From Rhizobium grahamii CCGE 502 (GTDB taxonomy: Bacteria; Pseudomonadota; Alphaproteobacteria; Rhizobiales; Rhizobiaceae): 64,000 nucleotides of DNA. Under the pieces are notes generated by a model. It did no database searches. It was not told the origin of the DNA and was given only the letters and a program-made list of their open reading frames with translations. This document shows positions 54,903-63,284 of this stretch, piece by piece (the first letter of the stretch is position 1; every line of letters starts with the position of its first letter). The translations under genes were made by a program, and so were the position numbers. Location of the stretch: contig NZ_AEYE02000013.1 of assembly GCF_000298315.2 (NCBI RefSeq), positions 124,001 through 188,000 of the forward strand. The letters are read 5' to 3'.

Positions 54903-55118
54903 TCAAGCGCCAAGGCTGCGAAACGCCATCGGCGCATCGCGTTTGTCGCTGCCGTAGAGCTCGTTCATGATCTTGGCGACTTCGATGGCATGGCCTTCGG
55001 TCAAGCCGTGCAATATCTGCCCGCCAAAAGAAGCAGGCTCTTCAGTCTCGTTGTCCCACACGATCCATGAATCGAGCGGGTCGCAGATGACATCGTAACG
55101 TTGATCGGAACTACACAT
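54903..55118 (-). CDS. Small hypothetical protein
   Basis: A 71-residue soluble ORF (MCSSDQRYDVICDPLDSWIV at the start, then WDNETEEPASFGGQILHGLT). AAGGC precedes the ATG by 10 bases. The composition is protein-like and acidic, with no membrane segment, and it does not simply mirror another gene. I do not recognise the family. Confidence 0.6.
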   Translation of the reverse strand: MCSSDQRYDVICDPLDSWIVWDNETEEPASFGGQILHGLTEGHAIEVAKIMNELYGSDKRDAPMAFRSLGA

Positions 55119-55192
55119 GGGTAAATTGCCTTAAAGAACCCTACCCGCTTAAGCCCTCGACTCTTAACGTGCTCTTGCTTCGGACTACCAAT

Positions 55193-55387
55193 TTAACGCG
55201 AGCGATTTCTTGTCCTGATGATCGGGAAGCCCAGAAAATACCAGGACAGGGCCGTTCCCAAGCCCACCGGCGCGATCGGACCGATGCTGCCGCCGCGCAG
55301 CAGGCAGGCCAGAAGTCCCGCGACCAGTCCGACGATCACCAGATCGATCAGGCACGGCCGCGACTCGGATGATGATTTCTCTCCCAT
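55193..55387 (-). CDS. Small hypothetical membrane protein
   Basis: A 64-residue ORF with two hydrophobic segments (LIDLVIVGLVAGLLACLLRG and APVGLGTALSWYFLGFPII) joined by a Gly-rich turn, ending in basic residues. The ribosome site is weak. Its downstream neighbour on the same strand is the 71-residue ORF. Family unknown. Confidence 0.45.
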   Translation of the reverse strand: MGEKSSSESRPCLIDLVIVGLVAGLLACLLRGGSIGPIAPVGLGTALSWYFLGFPIIRTRNRSR

Positions 55388-55548
55388 GATGTCGACTTAG
55401 GTCATCCGCCTGCCTGGACAAAGGCATTGCCCCTGGGATGGCTAACAATGCCTGAACGTCAGGCGTGGCATCTCTCTGAGACGCGCCGGAAGTGTCGATT
55501 TGATGCACCTGTCGCCGCTTGCGCAGGGCAAATGCGACGCGCCCTCAT

Positions 55549-55707
55549 CTATCGGGCTGGAACGCTGCCTGTAACGATCCGGTCTGTCTTCATCACCTGC
55601 ATCTGCGGCCAGTTGGACGCGGCTTCGCTGGCAGGACGACTGCCGACTGCCAGAATTGTGATCAGACCCGCCACGATGGCAGTAAAAAGCAAGCCGCTGT
55701 AGGTCAT
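55549..55707 (-). CDS. Tiny hypothetical exported or membrane-anchored protein
   Basis: A 52-residue ORF: one N-terminal hydrophobic helix (MTYSGLLFTAIVAGLITILA) followed by a short polar tail. GAGGC lies nine bases before the ATG at 55707; a longer frame starts at 55752. It may be a signal-anchored small protein. Family unknown. Confidence 0.4.
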   Translation of the reverse strand: MTYSGLLFTAIVAGLITILAVGSRPASEAASNWPQMQVMKTDRIVTGSVPAR

Positions 55708-55835
55708 TGTTTCGAGCCTCAATGCTGTGGTTTCCCAGCCACTGCGGCGCAAACTGATACGAGACGCTAAATGAAAACCTAATGAACATGGTTAACGCAC
55801 AGCGTTTCCCGATTTGAGGCGCGATCTGTGGATAA

Positions 55836-57497
55836 CTAGTCGCCCTCGCCGGTCTGCGCTGGGTGCTCCTGGAACAACCGCTTCAAGGCGTCGACCTGCT
55901 CCGCGTCGATCTTCGCGTCCGTCACGGCGATCCAACCATCAATGTAGTGTTGCGGAGCATAGACATGGCCGTACCCCATCGGGGACGTCGTCGCGGTTGC
56001 CATGTCGACGAGCAATTGCAGCATCGTCAGCGCTGGAAACCAACGCAGGCTCGGCGAAACATCAGGCCCCCGCGGCTGCCGCATCCAAGCCGGCTCCCGA
56101 TAGAAAGAATGGGGATCGAAAAACGTCACGGCATCGCTGGCATATTGCAGGTAGACGAGACGAATGGGCCCCCACTGTGCACCCGGTATATCAAGATGGT
56201 CCGTCTGGTTGGTAAACCGAATGAGCGATCCGTCGCGGAACTGCGGCAACCACGCGGGCGATTGCGGATTGCGCGCCGCCGTCACGTCTCGCCACATCCT
56301 GCTTTCGAACGGCGGGCCGCTCCACAGAGCACCCTGGAACGGATCCGCCACGATATCGAAGATATCGGCGGAGATCTGGGAATTCAGCGCTCCAAGGCTG
56401 AGGCCGTGCAGGTAAAGCTTGGGCCTCTTGTCTCGCGGCAGCGTCGTCCAGTAACCATAGACTTCGCGAAACAGCGCCCTGGCGGAAGCCGATCCGTATT
56501 CCGGCTCGACGAGCAACGAAAGCCAGCTGGTCAGATAGGAATACTGGAGACCCACGCTCGCCACGTCCCCATGCTGCAGATATTCGAGCGTATCCATTGC
56601 CTCCGGGTCGATCCAACCGGTGCCGGTCGGGACGATGATCACGAGCAGCGAGCGTTCGAACGCGCCCTGGCGCTTCATTTCATCCAGCGCAAGCTTTGCG
56701 CGCTGCTCAATCGTCTCTGCGTTGTTCAGGCCGACATAGGTTCGTATCGGCTCCCGCGCTGGCACCTTCCAGAAATCGCCGATATCGCCGGCTGTCGGCC
56801 CCGACGAGATGAAATGACGGCCCTGGCGACCAAGTCCCTCCCAACTGACAAGCGAGGCGGCGCTTCCTGTTTTCGCGGGTTCGGCGGGTACGGGGACGTC
56901 GTCTTCCAGCAGTGCATCCAATTTCTGGAAGGATGTGTCTGCCATATGGAGAGCCGAGCGCAGCAGCACGCCATTCACGACGGACCAGAAGAGCACGATG
57001 GCCAGCGCGCCGCCAACCACCTGCGAGACCCGAGGCGGTACGAAACGCGACAGCCATTCCGAAAAGGACAGACAGGTAAGTCGGAACAGCCGCCCAACCA
57101 GAAAGGCCGCGAAAAAGACAAGGATGGCGATGGACGCAACCTTGAAGGGGTCGGCCGTATCGACTCGTTCCATATGCCATAGGTCGCGGATCGAATTCTG
57201 CCAGTCGGCAGCCCGCCAAAGTAAAACCGTGGCCAGCACGAGGCCGAGTCCACAAAAGATCAGGTTGCCGGGCAGTCTGCGGTCGCCGGGAACCGGCAGC
57301 TGCAAGTACTTCCAGAGCCAAGTGAAACTTACCCCGATGAGATACCCGACCGCGGCAGCAATGCCAGACAGAGCGCCTTGAATGAAATAGGAGCGTGGCA
57401 TGAGACTTGGCGTCAGTGACGCGGCGAAGAAAATGAAGCCAAGGGCCAGCCCCGGCGTCGAGAACGACACGAACAGGCGCAGCAACAAACGGTTCAT
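55836..57497 (-). CDS. Membrane-anchored alpha/beta-hydrolase family protein (Abhydrolase_9-like)
   Basis: A 553-residue protein. Four or five hydrophobic helices occupy residues 1-185 (LALGFIFFAASLTPSLMPRS, PRSYFIQGALSGIAAAVGYL and others), matching the N-terminal membrane domain of this family. The C-terminal 330 residues are an alpha/beta-hydrolase with the nucleophile in LYLHGLSLGALNSQ and segments such as GTGWIDPEAMDTLEYLQHGD and SGPPFESRMWRDVTAARNP. The catalytic role is unknown; the catalytic domain probably faces the periplasm. It lies 58 bases downstream of an Ntn-type amidohydrolase gene on the same strand, probably in one operon. Confidence 0.9.
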   Translation of the reverse strand: MNRLLLRLFVSFSTPGLALGFIFFAASLTPSLMPRSYFIQGALSGIAAAVGYLIGVSFTWLWKYLQLPVPGDRRLPGNLIFCGLGLVLATVLLWRAADWQNSIRDLWHMERVDTADPFKVASIAILVFFAAFLVGRLFRLTCLSFSEWLSRFVPPRVSQVVGGALAIVLFWSVVNGVLLRSALHMADTSFQKLDALLEDDVPVPAEPAKTGSAASLVSWEGLGRQGRHFISSGPTAGDIGDFWKVPAREPIRTYVGLNNAETIEQRAKLALDEMKRQGAFERSLLVIIVPTGTGWIDPEAMDTLEYLQHGDVASVGLQYSYLTSWLSLLVEPEYGSASARALFREVYGYWTTLPRDKRPKLYLHGLSLGALNSQISADIFDIVADPFQGALWSGPPFESRMWRDVTAARNPQSPAWLPQFRDGSLIRFTNQTDHLDIPGAQWGPIRLVYLQYASDAVTFFDPHSFYREPAWMRQPRGPDVSPSLRWFPALTMLQLLVDMATATTSPMGYGHVYAPQHYIDGWIAVTDAKIDAEQVDALKRLFQEHPAQTGEGD

Positions 57498-57555
57498 GCG
57501 GTCCCTCTCATGCTTCTGACGCCGGCAACGACCGGCGTGCCCAGTCTCCCCACAT

Positions 57556-58629
57556 CTAAAGACCGAGGAACTTGAACGGCGCGGACTCCTTGAAGTCCTT
57601 CGTCGCGTCTCCGGAATAGGTGTGGTCCTGGTTCTCGCCCAGATCGAGCTTCTTCACCTTACCGCTCTCCTTGGAGAAGTCGATTGCCTTGAGGTCGACC
57701 CAAAACGTATTGGGCGTCAGCGCGGACTCGAAGAAGTAGAGCATGCGCTTGTGATCTACGACCGTCCGCCAGCGTGTCGAGGAGATGTTCGGCTCTTCCG
57801 GCGTGTTCAAGCCGTAAGGCACGGAGGCGTTTCGAATGACACTGAAGACACTCGCCAAGGCCCTGTTCGGATCTTCATCCCTTGGAATCGCATTCACATA
57901 GAACGACGCGCGTGCGAACCGGTCGGAGGCGCGATTTGTACCCGGCAGCATGACCGTCCCACCGATCTGCTTCCAATAGGAATTCAGGGCGAGTTGCTCG
58001 TCGAAGCTCGGCGAATTCGTCATCACCTGATATTTTCGGTCATGGTGGATGACCTGCCTGCCCTTGATGTACTCCACGATCGCACTGTCACCAGTCTTGT
58101 CGGACATCGAAAGGTGAAGCGTCGTCAGGCGGTTCTCGCCCGGCACGTTGTCGCTGACAACAGTGAAGGGCTCCTTTTCAAGCGCTGCCACCGCCTCGTC
58201 CACGGACGCAAAGTTGTCGAGCACATATTGCCCCCACGCCGCGATCGTCAGGCCCGGCTTGCTGTCCTTGTCGAACTTTGGATACTCGGACTCGACGAGC
58301 CACAGCAGATTGACATTGAGACCTGCCTCGTTGACCCCATCGGTCGTGGATACGTCGTATCCGGTGGCAACCACGCTGCCGTATTTCGCCGTCCACTTTA
58401 TGGAGTTCGGACCAGCCTCACCACTGCGGTCAATGCCACGCGGCAGCACCCAAAGGTTCGTGGCGACATCGCTCTTCCAGTCCATCGACCGGGCAGTGAT
58501 GATGTGTCCATCCGGACCGAGATAGACCAGGCGCGTGCATGCCTCAGCCGCTGTCTGCCCAAGGACCAACATCGATCCGACGGCGAGCGCCACAAGTGAA
58601 CGAGCCAGAGGGTTGGTGCCGAAGATCAT
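57556..58629 (-). CDS. Linear amide C-N hydrolase (choloylglycine hydrolase/penicillin V acylase family)
   Basis: A 357-residue secreted Ntn-hydrolase. A signal peptide (LARSLVALAVGSMLVLGQTA) ends AAEA, and cleavage would expose Cys31, the N-terminal nucleophile, in CTRLVYLGPDGHIITARSMD. The later conserved Asn/Arg region (VVATGYDVSTTDGVNEAGL, MTNSPSFDEQ) is typical. In Gram-negative bacteria such enzymes can hydrolyse penicillin V or acyl-homoserine lactones; the actual substrate here is unknown. It sits between the membrane hydrolase and the frameshifted outer-membrane protein, all on one strand. Confidence 0.9.
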   Translation of the reverse strand: MIFGTNPLARSLVALAVGSMLVLGQTAAEACTRLVYLGPDGHIITARSMDWKSDVATNLWVLPRGIDRSGEAGPNSIKWTAKYGSVVATGYDVSTTDGVNEAGLNVNLLWLVESEYPKFDKDSKPGLTIAAWGQYVLDNFASVDEAVAALEKEPFTVVSDNVPGENRLTTLHLSMSDKTGDSAIVEYIKGRQVIHHDRKYQVMTNSPSFDEQLALNSYWKQIGGTVMLPGTNRASDRFARASFYVNAIPRDEDPNRALASVFSVIRNASVPYGLNTPEEPNISSTRWRTVVDHKRMLYFFESALTPNTFWVDLKAIDFSKESGKVKKLDLGENQDHTYSGDATKDFKESAPFKFLGL

Positions 58630-58658
58630 CCGCTACTCCATTCGTTGTTTGAACTGAA

Positions 58659-59485
58659 CTAGAAGCGCATCGAGAAGCCGACGACCGGTCCGTGTTGGCT
58701 GACATCCCAGCGAAACTTGTTGGCACCGGTGAAATCGTCGTTTTCGTAGTCCTGATACAGCAAGCGATAGCCGGCCCTGAGGATCGTTGGTTTGCCGAAC
58801 ATCTCCATTCTGTAGCCGAGGTAGGCCTGCGCATTGACGCTGACCTTGGATCCGACATCGAAACCACCGATGTCAGCCTCGGCAAACAGGTTCCAGCGGT
58901 CGGTGATGTCCGCATTCATTCGAAGACCGATGAACGGATCGGTCCAGTCCGCGCTTTTCGTTGTGCTGGTGCCGAAAGCAGAAACGTCCGCCTTCAATTC
59001 CGTCCAACGGACACCAGCAGTCGGCTCGAAGGAGATCGTCCGAGGTTTCCAAAGACTGTCTGGCCACCCAGGTCGACCTCGTAGGCCTTGAAGAATGCGC
59101 CTGCAGAGAGCGTCGTGGTCTTGATATCAAGCCCGATCTCGTGCGCGAAAGCCTGTTCGTCCTGACTTGTCTGAACGTGCTGCCCATCGAAATAGACGCC
59201 CCATTTTCCGTTCGTAACCTCGACATTTCCCATCAGGACGAAATCGAGGTGATCGAAAATCTCGGAGAACGGAACGTCCACATCCGTGTCGAAGCCGGCG
59301 AGCGATCCACTGCCATTCAGCGAGGCAGCCCAGGCATATGGGCTGACGATGACCGCCCATTCCCTCTCAGGCTCCATGCGCTCAGCATCGAAGTCAGCAG
59401 CCCTGCTCGGTGAAAACGCTGTCGACGACATGCAAAACACGAGGCCGAACAAACTCATCGGCACGCAAGGCGCGAATCGAAGCAT
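58659..59485 (-). pseudogene. Outer-membrane beta-barrel protein gene with a frameshift
   Basis: The first frame (59485 to 58994) encodes a signal peptide (MSLFGLVFCMSSTAFSPSRA) and barrel-like strands up to YEVDLGGQTVFGN, after which it becomes non-homologous and ends. The reading frame that continues the protein reads PRTISFEPTAGVRWTELKAD and runs to 58659, ending GPVVGFSMRF with the terminal Phe typical of outer-membrane proteins. Adding one A to the AAA run at 59046-59048 restores the frame as VFGKPRTI. It may be a real pseudogene, a phase-variable gene or a sequencing error. GGAGG precedes the start. Confidence 0.8.
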
Positions 59486-59565
59486 TCCAGGCCTCCGCTG
59501 CGGGACGCCTGCACCTTACTATCTGAAAGCGCAAATTCAAGGGACGCACGAACAGGTGGCCGGCA

Positions 59566-59601
59566 CGAAAAAGTCTCCCGCAACATTGCGCGAGAGACTT
59601 T
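59566..59601 (-). terminator. Terminator of the MCP gene
   Basis: AAAGTCTC and GAGACTTT form the stem base, with an inner CGCAA/TTGCG pair, followed by TTTTTCG on the minus strand. It lies 24 bases beyond the stop of the methyl-accepting chemotaxis gene. Confidence 0.8.
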
Positions 59602-59624
59602 CGGGGTTTTCGTTAGCCGAGCAA

Positions 59625-61433
59625 TCAGGCTGCGCGCGACATCCGACCTCCGCCGCTGGCGAGTCTGAAGTTGGCAAGCAATGTGCTCAGCTGCCGGCTT
59701 TCCTCGGCCAGCGTCTGGCTTGCAGCAGTGGTCTCTTCCACCATCGCGGCATTCTGCTGCGTCATCTGGTCCATGTGATTGACCGAAGTGTTGATCTCGT
59801 TGAGCCCCGTCGCCTGCTCGCGAGCCGCTGTGGCGATCGAGGCGACATGGTTGTTGACGCGATTGACCAGTTCTTCGATTTCGAGCAGGGCATCGCCGGT
59901 GGAGCGCACCAGCATGACGCCGTTGCCGACCTCGCTTGCCGAGGTGCTGACCAGCACCTTGATCTCCTTTGCGGCATTGGCCGAGCGTTGCGCCAGTTCA
60001 CGCACTTCCTGCGCGACCACCGCGAAGCCGCGTCCCGCCTCGCCTGCGCGCGCCGCCTCGACACCGGCGTTGAGTGCGAGCAGGTTCGTCTGGAAGGCAA
60101 TCTCGTCGATGACGCCGATGATCTGACCGATACGGTTGGACGAATTCTCGATCCGGTTCATCGCAGTCACCGCATTGCGGACAATCTCACCCGACTTGCC
60201 GGCGCTGGTCTTGGTTTCCGCTACCATCTCGCGAGCCTCCGCCGCGCGTTCCGACGCCGTCCGCACCGTCGCAGTAATCTCGTCAAGAGCCGCCGCTGTT
60301 TCTTCAAGGGCGGCCGCCTGCTGCTCGGTGCGCTTCGACAGATTGTTTGTCGCTCCGCTGATATTGCCGGCGCTGTCGTTGACGACACGCGTCGATTCCG
60401 CGATCGCCTGGATGACCCCATTCAGCGCGCCAACCGCGGAGTTGAAGTCGGATCGCAGCTTGGCATAGTCGTCGCCGAGATCGCCGATCGACACGGTCAG
60501 GTCGCCTGCCGCCAGTTTCTCGAGGCCGGCACCGAGCGACTGAATGGCAAAGCTCTGGCGATCCGCCGCCGAGCGTAAGTTGGCCTCGTTGCCCCGACGC
60601 TCCTCCTCGATCTGCGACTGATGCCGGCTCTCGCGGTCCCGCATCACTGCACGCTCACGGACGGAATCCCGCAGCACAAGCAGGGATTTCGCCATTGCGC
60701 CGATCTCGTCACGCCTGTTGTGGTCGACGATGTCGACCGCGTCGCGCTCGTCGGCAATGGCGTTCATCGCGCCCTTGAGCCGAGCGATCGGCGACGTCAC
60801 GCTGCGCACGATGCCAAAGGCAACCGCGATGATGACAATCGCGCCGACGAGGCAGGCACCGGCCGCCCAGATCGCATTCTGACGATAAAGGGCCGCAAGA
60901 TCGTCGGCATAGACGCCTGTGCCGACGACCCAGCCCCAGGGTTCGAAGCCGACCACATGCGAGTATTTCAGCACCGGCTCCGCCGCACCCGGCTTCGGCC
61001 AGTAGTAGTCGACAAAGCCTTCGCCGCTCTTCTTCACGGTGTTGGCGAACTCGACGAAGATGAATTTCCCTGTCGGATCCTTGTTCTGGGATAAATCCGT
61101 TCCGTTCAGTTCCGGCTTGATCGGATGCATGATCATCGTCGGATGCATGTCATTGATCCAGAAGTAGCCATTGCCGCCGTAGCGCATGGCTGAGATCACG
61201 TCTTTCGCCGCAGTTTGCGCCTGCTCTCGCGTCATCGCGCCGGATTGTTCCAGCTTGTAGTATTTCTCGAAGATGGCGGTCGCCGTCGCGTCCATCTGCG
61301 CAAGACCATGCTTGCGCTCGCTCTCCAGCTTGGCATGCGAATAGTTGAGGAAGAAGGTGATGGCGAGCACCAGAATAGTCAGCGCCAGCCCCACAAGAGA
61401 ATAGAGGCGGGTGGAAATCTTGACGTTACGCAT
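59625..61433 (-). CDS. Methyl-accepting chemotaxis protein with sCache-type sensor
   Basis: A 602-residue transmembrane receptor. A first helix (LVGLALTILVLAITFFLNYS) is followed by a periplasmic single-Cache-like domain (GNGYFWINDMHPTMIMHPIK and VVGFEPWGWVVGTGVYADDL), a second helix near residue 195, a HAMP domain (SPIARLKGAMNAIADERDAV), and a cytoplasmic signalling domain with the highly conserved hairpin IDEIAFQTNLLALNAGVEAA and RGFAVVAQEVRELAQRSA. Its ligand is probably a small carboxylate or similar, but this is inferred only from the fold. It is transcribed alone; an inverted repeat lies just upstream. Confidence 0.95.
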   Translation of the reverse strand: MRNVKISTRLYSLVGLALTILVLAITFFLNYSHAKLESERKHGLAQMDATATAIFEKYYKLEQSGAMTREQAQTAAKDVISAMRYGGNGYFWINDMHPTMIMHPIKPELNGTDLSQNKDPTGKFIFVEFANTVKKSGEGFVDYYWPKPGAAEPVLKYSHVVGFEPWGWVVGTGVYADDLAALYRQNAIWAAGACLVGAIVIIAVAFGIVRSVTSPIARLKGAMNAIADERDAVDIVDHNRRDEIGAMAKSLLVLRDSVRERAVMRDRESRHQSQIEEERRGNEANLRSAADRQSFAIQSLGAGLEKLAAGDLTVSIGDLGDDYAKLRSDFNSAVGALNGVIQAIAESTRVVNDSAGNISGATNNLSKRTEQQAAALEETAAALDEITATVRTASERAAEAREMVAETKTSAGKSGEIVRNAVTAMNRIENSSNRIGQIIGVIDEIAFQTNLLALNAGVEAARAGEAGRGFAVVAQEVRELAQRSANAAKEIKVLVSTSASEVGNGVMLVRSTGDALLEIEELVNRVNNHVASIATAAREQATGLNEINTSVNHMDQMTQQNAAMVEETTAASQTLAEESRQLSTLLANFRLASGGGRMSRAA

Positions 61434-61752
61434 TGAGCCCCAGCAGTTCAGAATTTGATCATAGTCAAATACTGCTATGCAGGCCTTACTGGATGGTGAA
61501 TTTTAATTAGATCTCACTGACTTGCCGTAAGGTGATGATTTTCTCAAACGTCTCGCATCTTCGCGCAAGTCATTGATTTACATTGACCGCCCAACATTGC
61601 TCCAAAGCACGCTAGGTAATATCTCATAGAACTATAGTCTGAGTTTCGGAGAGGGATGCCTCACCCTTCAGACATCAGCGCGTTTCGCTTCCAGGGCTTC
61701 TGCGCTAGGGTCGCTCGGAATCGTTGTCCGTTTTCTTGAACAGGAGCCTTCC
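61434..61752. other. Intergenic region between the MCP gene and the thioesterase gene
   Basis: These 319 bases lie between divergent genes. A palindrome ATTTGA-N6-TCAAAT is near the MCP end (61453-61470). The rest is moderately AT-rich and contains no ORF with a plausible ribosome site; the region at about 61640-61740 is GC-richer and ends in the AACAGGAGCC ribosome site of the thioesterase gene. Confidence 0.5.
61453..61470. promoter_or_regulatory. Palindrome upstream of the MCP gene
   Basis: ATTTGA and TCAAAT flank TCATAG, 20 bases before the MCP start codon. The position suits an operator or the -10 region of the MCP promoter. Confidence 0.4.
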
Positions 61753-62136
61753 ATGACCGACGCCAAGCCGAATGGCGCCCTGACCCTTCGCACCGTGGCC
61801 ATGCCCGCCGACGCCAATCCGGCAGGCGATATTTTCGGCGGTTGGGTCATGGCACAGATGGACCTTGCGTCTGGCATCACGGCATCGGAGCGCGCAAAGG
61901 GTCGCGTCGTAACCGCCGCGGTCAAGGAAATGGCGTTCGCCCTGCCAGTGAAGATCGGCGATACACTCTCGGTCTTCACCACGATCGAAGCTGTCGGCCG
62001 CACCTCAATCACGCTGTCGGTCGAGGCATGGGCAACCCGTGCCCGCTACAACAACATGGAGCAAGTGACGGCGGCGACCTTCATCATGGTCGCGCTCGAC
62101 GAGACCGGAAAGCCGAAGCCCGTTCCAGCGGAGTAG
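61753..62136 (+). CDS. Acyl-CoA thioesterase (YciA-like hotdog)
   Basis: A 127-residue single-hotdog thioesterase. The catalytic signature is MPADANPAGDIFGGWVMAQM, with the Asn/Asp pair of this group, followed by VVTAAVKEMAFALPVKIGDT. It hydrolyses acyl-CoA esters, usually as a hexamer. AGGAGCC precedes the ATG. The next gene starts three bases after its stop. Confidence 0.92.
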   Translation: MTDAKPNGALTLRTVAMPADANPAGDIFGGWVMAQMDLASGITASERAKGRVVTAAVKEMAFALPVKIGDTLSVFTTIEAVGRTSITLSVEAWATRARYNNMEQVTAATFIMVALDETGKPKPVPAE

Positions 62137-62139
62137 CCC

Positions 62140-62727
62140 ATGGAATCGGTCAGCTCGCCCGAGGTCTTTCTCCACATCAAGGTGGTGATGGGGATGGTGA
62201 TCTCGCTCAGCCTCGCGCGGCTGCTGACGGGCATCGCCAGCATCATCCAGCATCCGGGAAAGGGCAAGCCCTATGCCGTACATCTCGGCTGGGCGGCATC
62301 GATGTTCCTCTTCATCATCCACATCTGGTGGTGGGAGTATCGGCTGCAGGCCGTGCCGGTGCTGCATTTCGGCATCTACCTGTTTCTCGTCTCGTTCTGC
62401 TGCCTGTTCTTCATGCTCTGCGCGCTGCTCTTTCCCGCCTCGCTGGACGAGTATGGCGGCTACGAAGAGTATTTCTATTCGCGTCGGCGCTGGTTCTTCG
62501 GCACGCTCGCCCTCACCTATGCCGTCGACATCATCGATACCGCGATCAAGGGGGCGGACCATATCCAGTCCATCGGCTGGGAGTTTCCGGCGCGCAACAT
62601 CGCCTATGTCATCCTCTGCGTCATCGCCGCATGGACGGCCAACCGCCGCTTCCACGCCGCCTTCGTCTGGCTCAATCTGCTCTATCAGGTCAGCTTCATT
62701 TTCCGCATCTATGACGTCCTTGGATAA
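62140..62727 (+). CDS. Uncharacterised membrane protein
   Basis: A 195-residue protein with five or six hydrophobic helices (IKVVMGMVISLSLARLLTGI, VHLGWAASMFLFIIHIWWW, LHFGIYLFLVSFCCLFFMLC, and two further on). The charged turn SLDEYGGYEEYFYSRRRWFF separates the halves. It follows the thioesterase by three bases and is probably co-transcribed. I do not recognise a named family. Confidence 0.8.
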   Translation: MESVSSPEVFLHIKVVMGMVISLSLARLLTGIASIIQHPGKGKPYAVHLGWAASMFLFIIHIWWWEYRLQAVPVLHFGIYLFLVSFCCLFFMLCALLFPASLDEYGGYEEYFYSRRRWFFGTLALTYAVDIIDTAIKGADHIQSIGWEFPARNIAYVILCVIAAWTANRRFHAAFVWLNLLYQVSFIFRIYDVLG

Positions 62728-62731
62728 ATAC

Positions 62732-62747
62732 GCAACTTTTTGGTTGC
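62732..62747. promoter_or_regulatory. Operator 1 of the SRPBCC-ArsR operon
   Basis: GCAAC-TTTTTG-GTTGC is a perfect inverted repeat that overlaps a likely -35 box (TTGCCA at 62744; GATAAA -10 box after 17 bases). An ArsR dimer bound here would block RNA polymerase. Confidence 0.6.
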
Positions 62748-62773
62748 CATTTCACGACTACCATGAGATAAAA

Positions 62774-62791
62774 GGCAACCAGGAGGTTGCC
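62774..62791. promoter_or_regulatory. Operator 2 or RBS hairpin of the SRPBCC-ArsR operon
   Basis: GGCAACC-AGGA-GGTTGCC is a perfect inverted repeat with the AGGAGG ribosome site of the SRPBCC gene in its loop and right arm. It shares the GGTTGCC half-site with operator 1, and could act on DNA as a second ArsR site or on mRNA as a hairpin. Confidence 0.6.
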
Positions 62792-62794
62792 GAT

Positions 62795-63241
62795 ATGTCT
62801 GATCGCATCGAGAAAATCATCGAACTGAACGCTCCGGTCGAGCGCGTCTGGAAGGCCATCACCGATCATCGCGAATTCGGCGAATGGTTCCGCGTCCAAC
62901 TCGATGGACCGTTCGTGCCCGGCCAGAACTCCACTGGCCACATCACCCATCCCGGCTATGAGCACATTCGCTGGCAAGCCACCGTCAAACGCATGGAGAA
63001 GCCCAAGCTTTTTTCCTTCACATGGCATCCCTACGGCATCGATCCCAACGTCGACTATTCCAAGGAAGAGCCGACGCTCGTGGAGTTTCGTCTGGAGCCG
63101 ACGTCGTCGGGTTCGCGCCTGACGGTCACGGAATCGGGTTTTGACAAAGTCCCGCCGCATCGCCGCGAGGAGGCATTCCGTATGAACGACGGGGGCTGGG
63201 CCGAACAGATGAAAAACATCAAGGAATACGTCGATAGATAA
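62795..63241 (+). CDS. SRPBCC (AHSA1-like) domain protein
   Basis: A 148-residue START-like protein: IEKIIELNAPVERVWKAITD, EFGEWFRVQLDGPFVPGQNS and FDKVPPHRREEAFRMNDGGW are typical of the AHSA1 group. It starts at ATG 62795 after a strong AGGAGG and precedes an ArsR gene, the common pairing for this family. The frame upstream, inside the previous gene, is not used. Ligand unknown. Confidence 0.92.
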   Translation: MSDRIEKIIELNAPVERVWKAITDHREFGEWFRVQLDGPFVPGQNSTGHITHPGYEHIRWQATVKRMEKPKLFSFTWHPYGIDPNVDYSKEEPTLVEFRLEPTSSGSRLTVTESGFDKVPPHRREEAFRMNDGGWAEQMKNIKEYVDR

Positions 63242-63284
63242 CGTCGATTTCCACCACGAGAACGCGGCAATCCTGTTCGCCGCC

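Noticed and set aside
55863-57182. A 439-codon plus-strand open frame antisense to the membrane hydrolase gene
   Set aside because: Arg/His-rich composition, no start signal, and full overlap with a well-supported gene.
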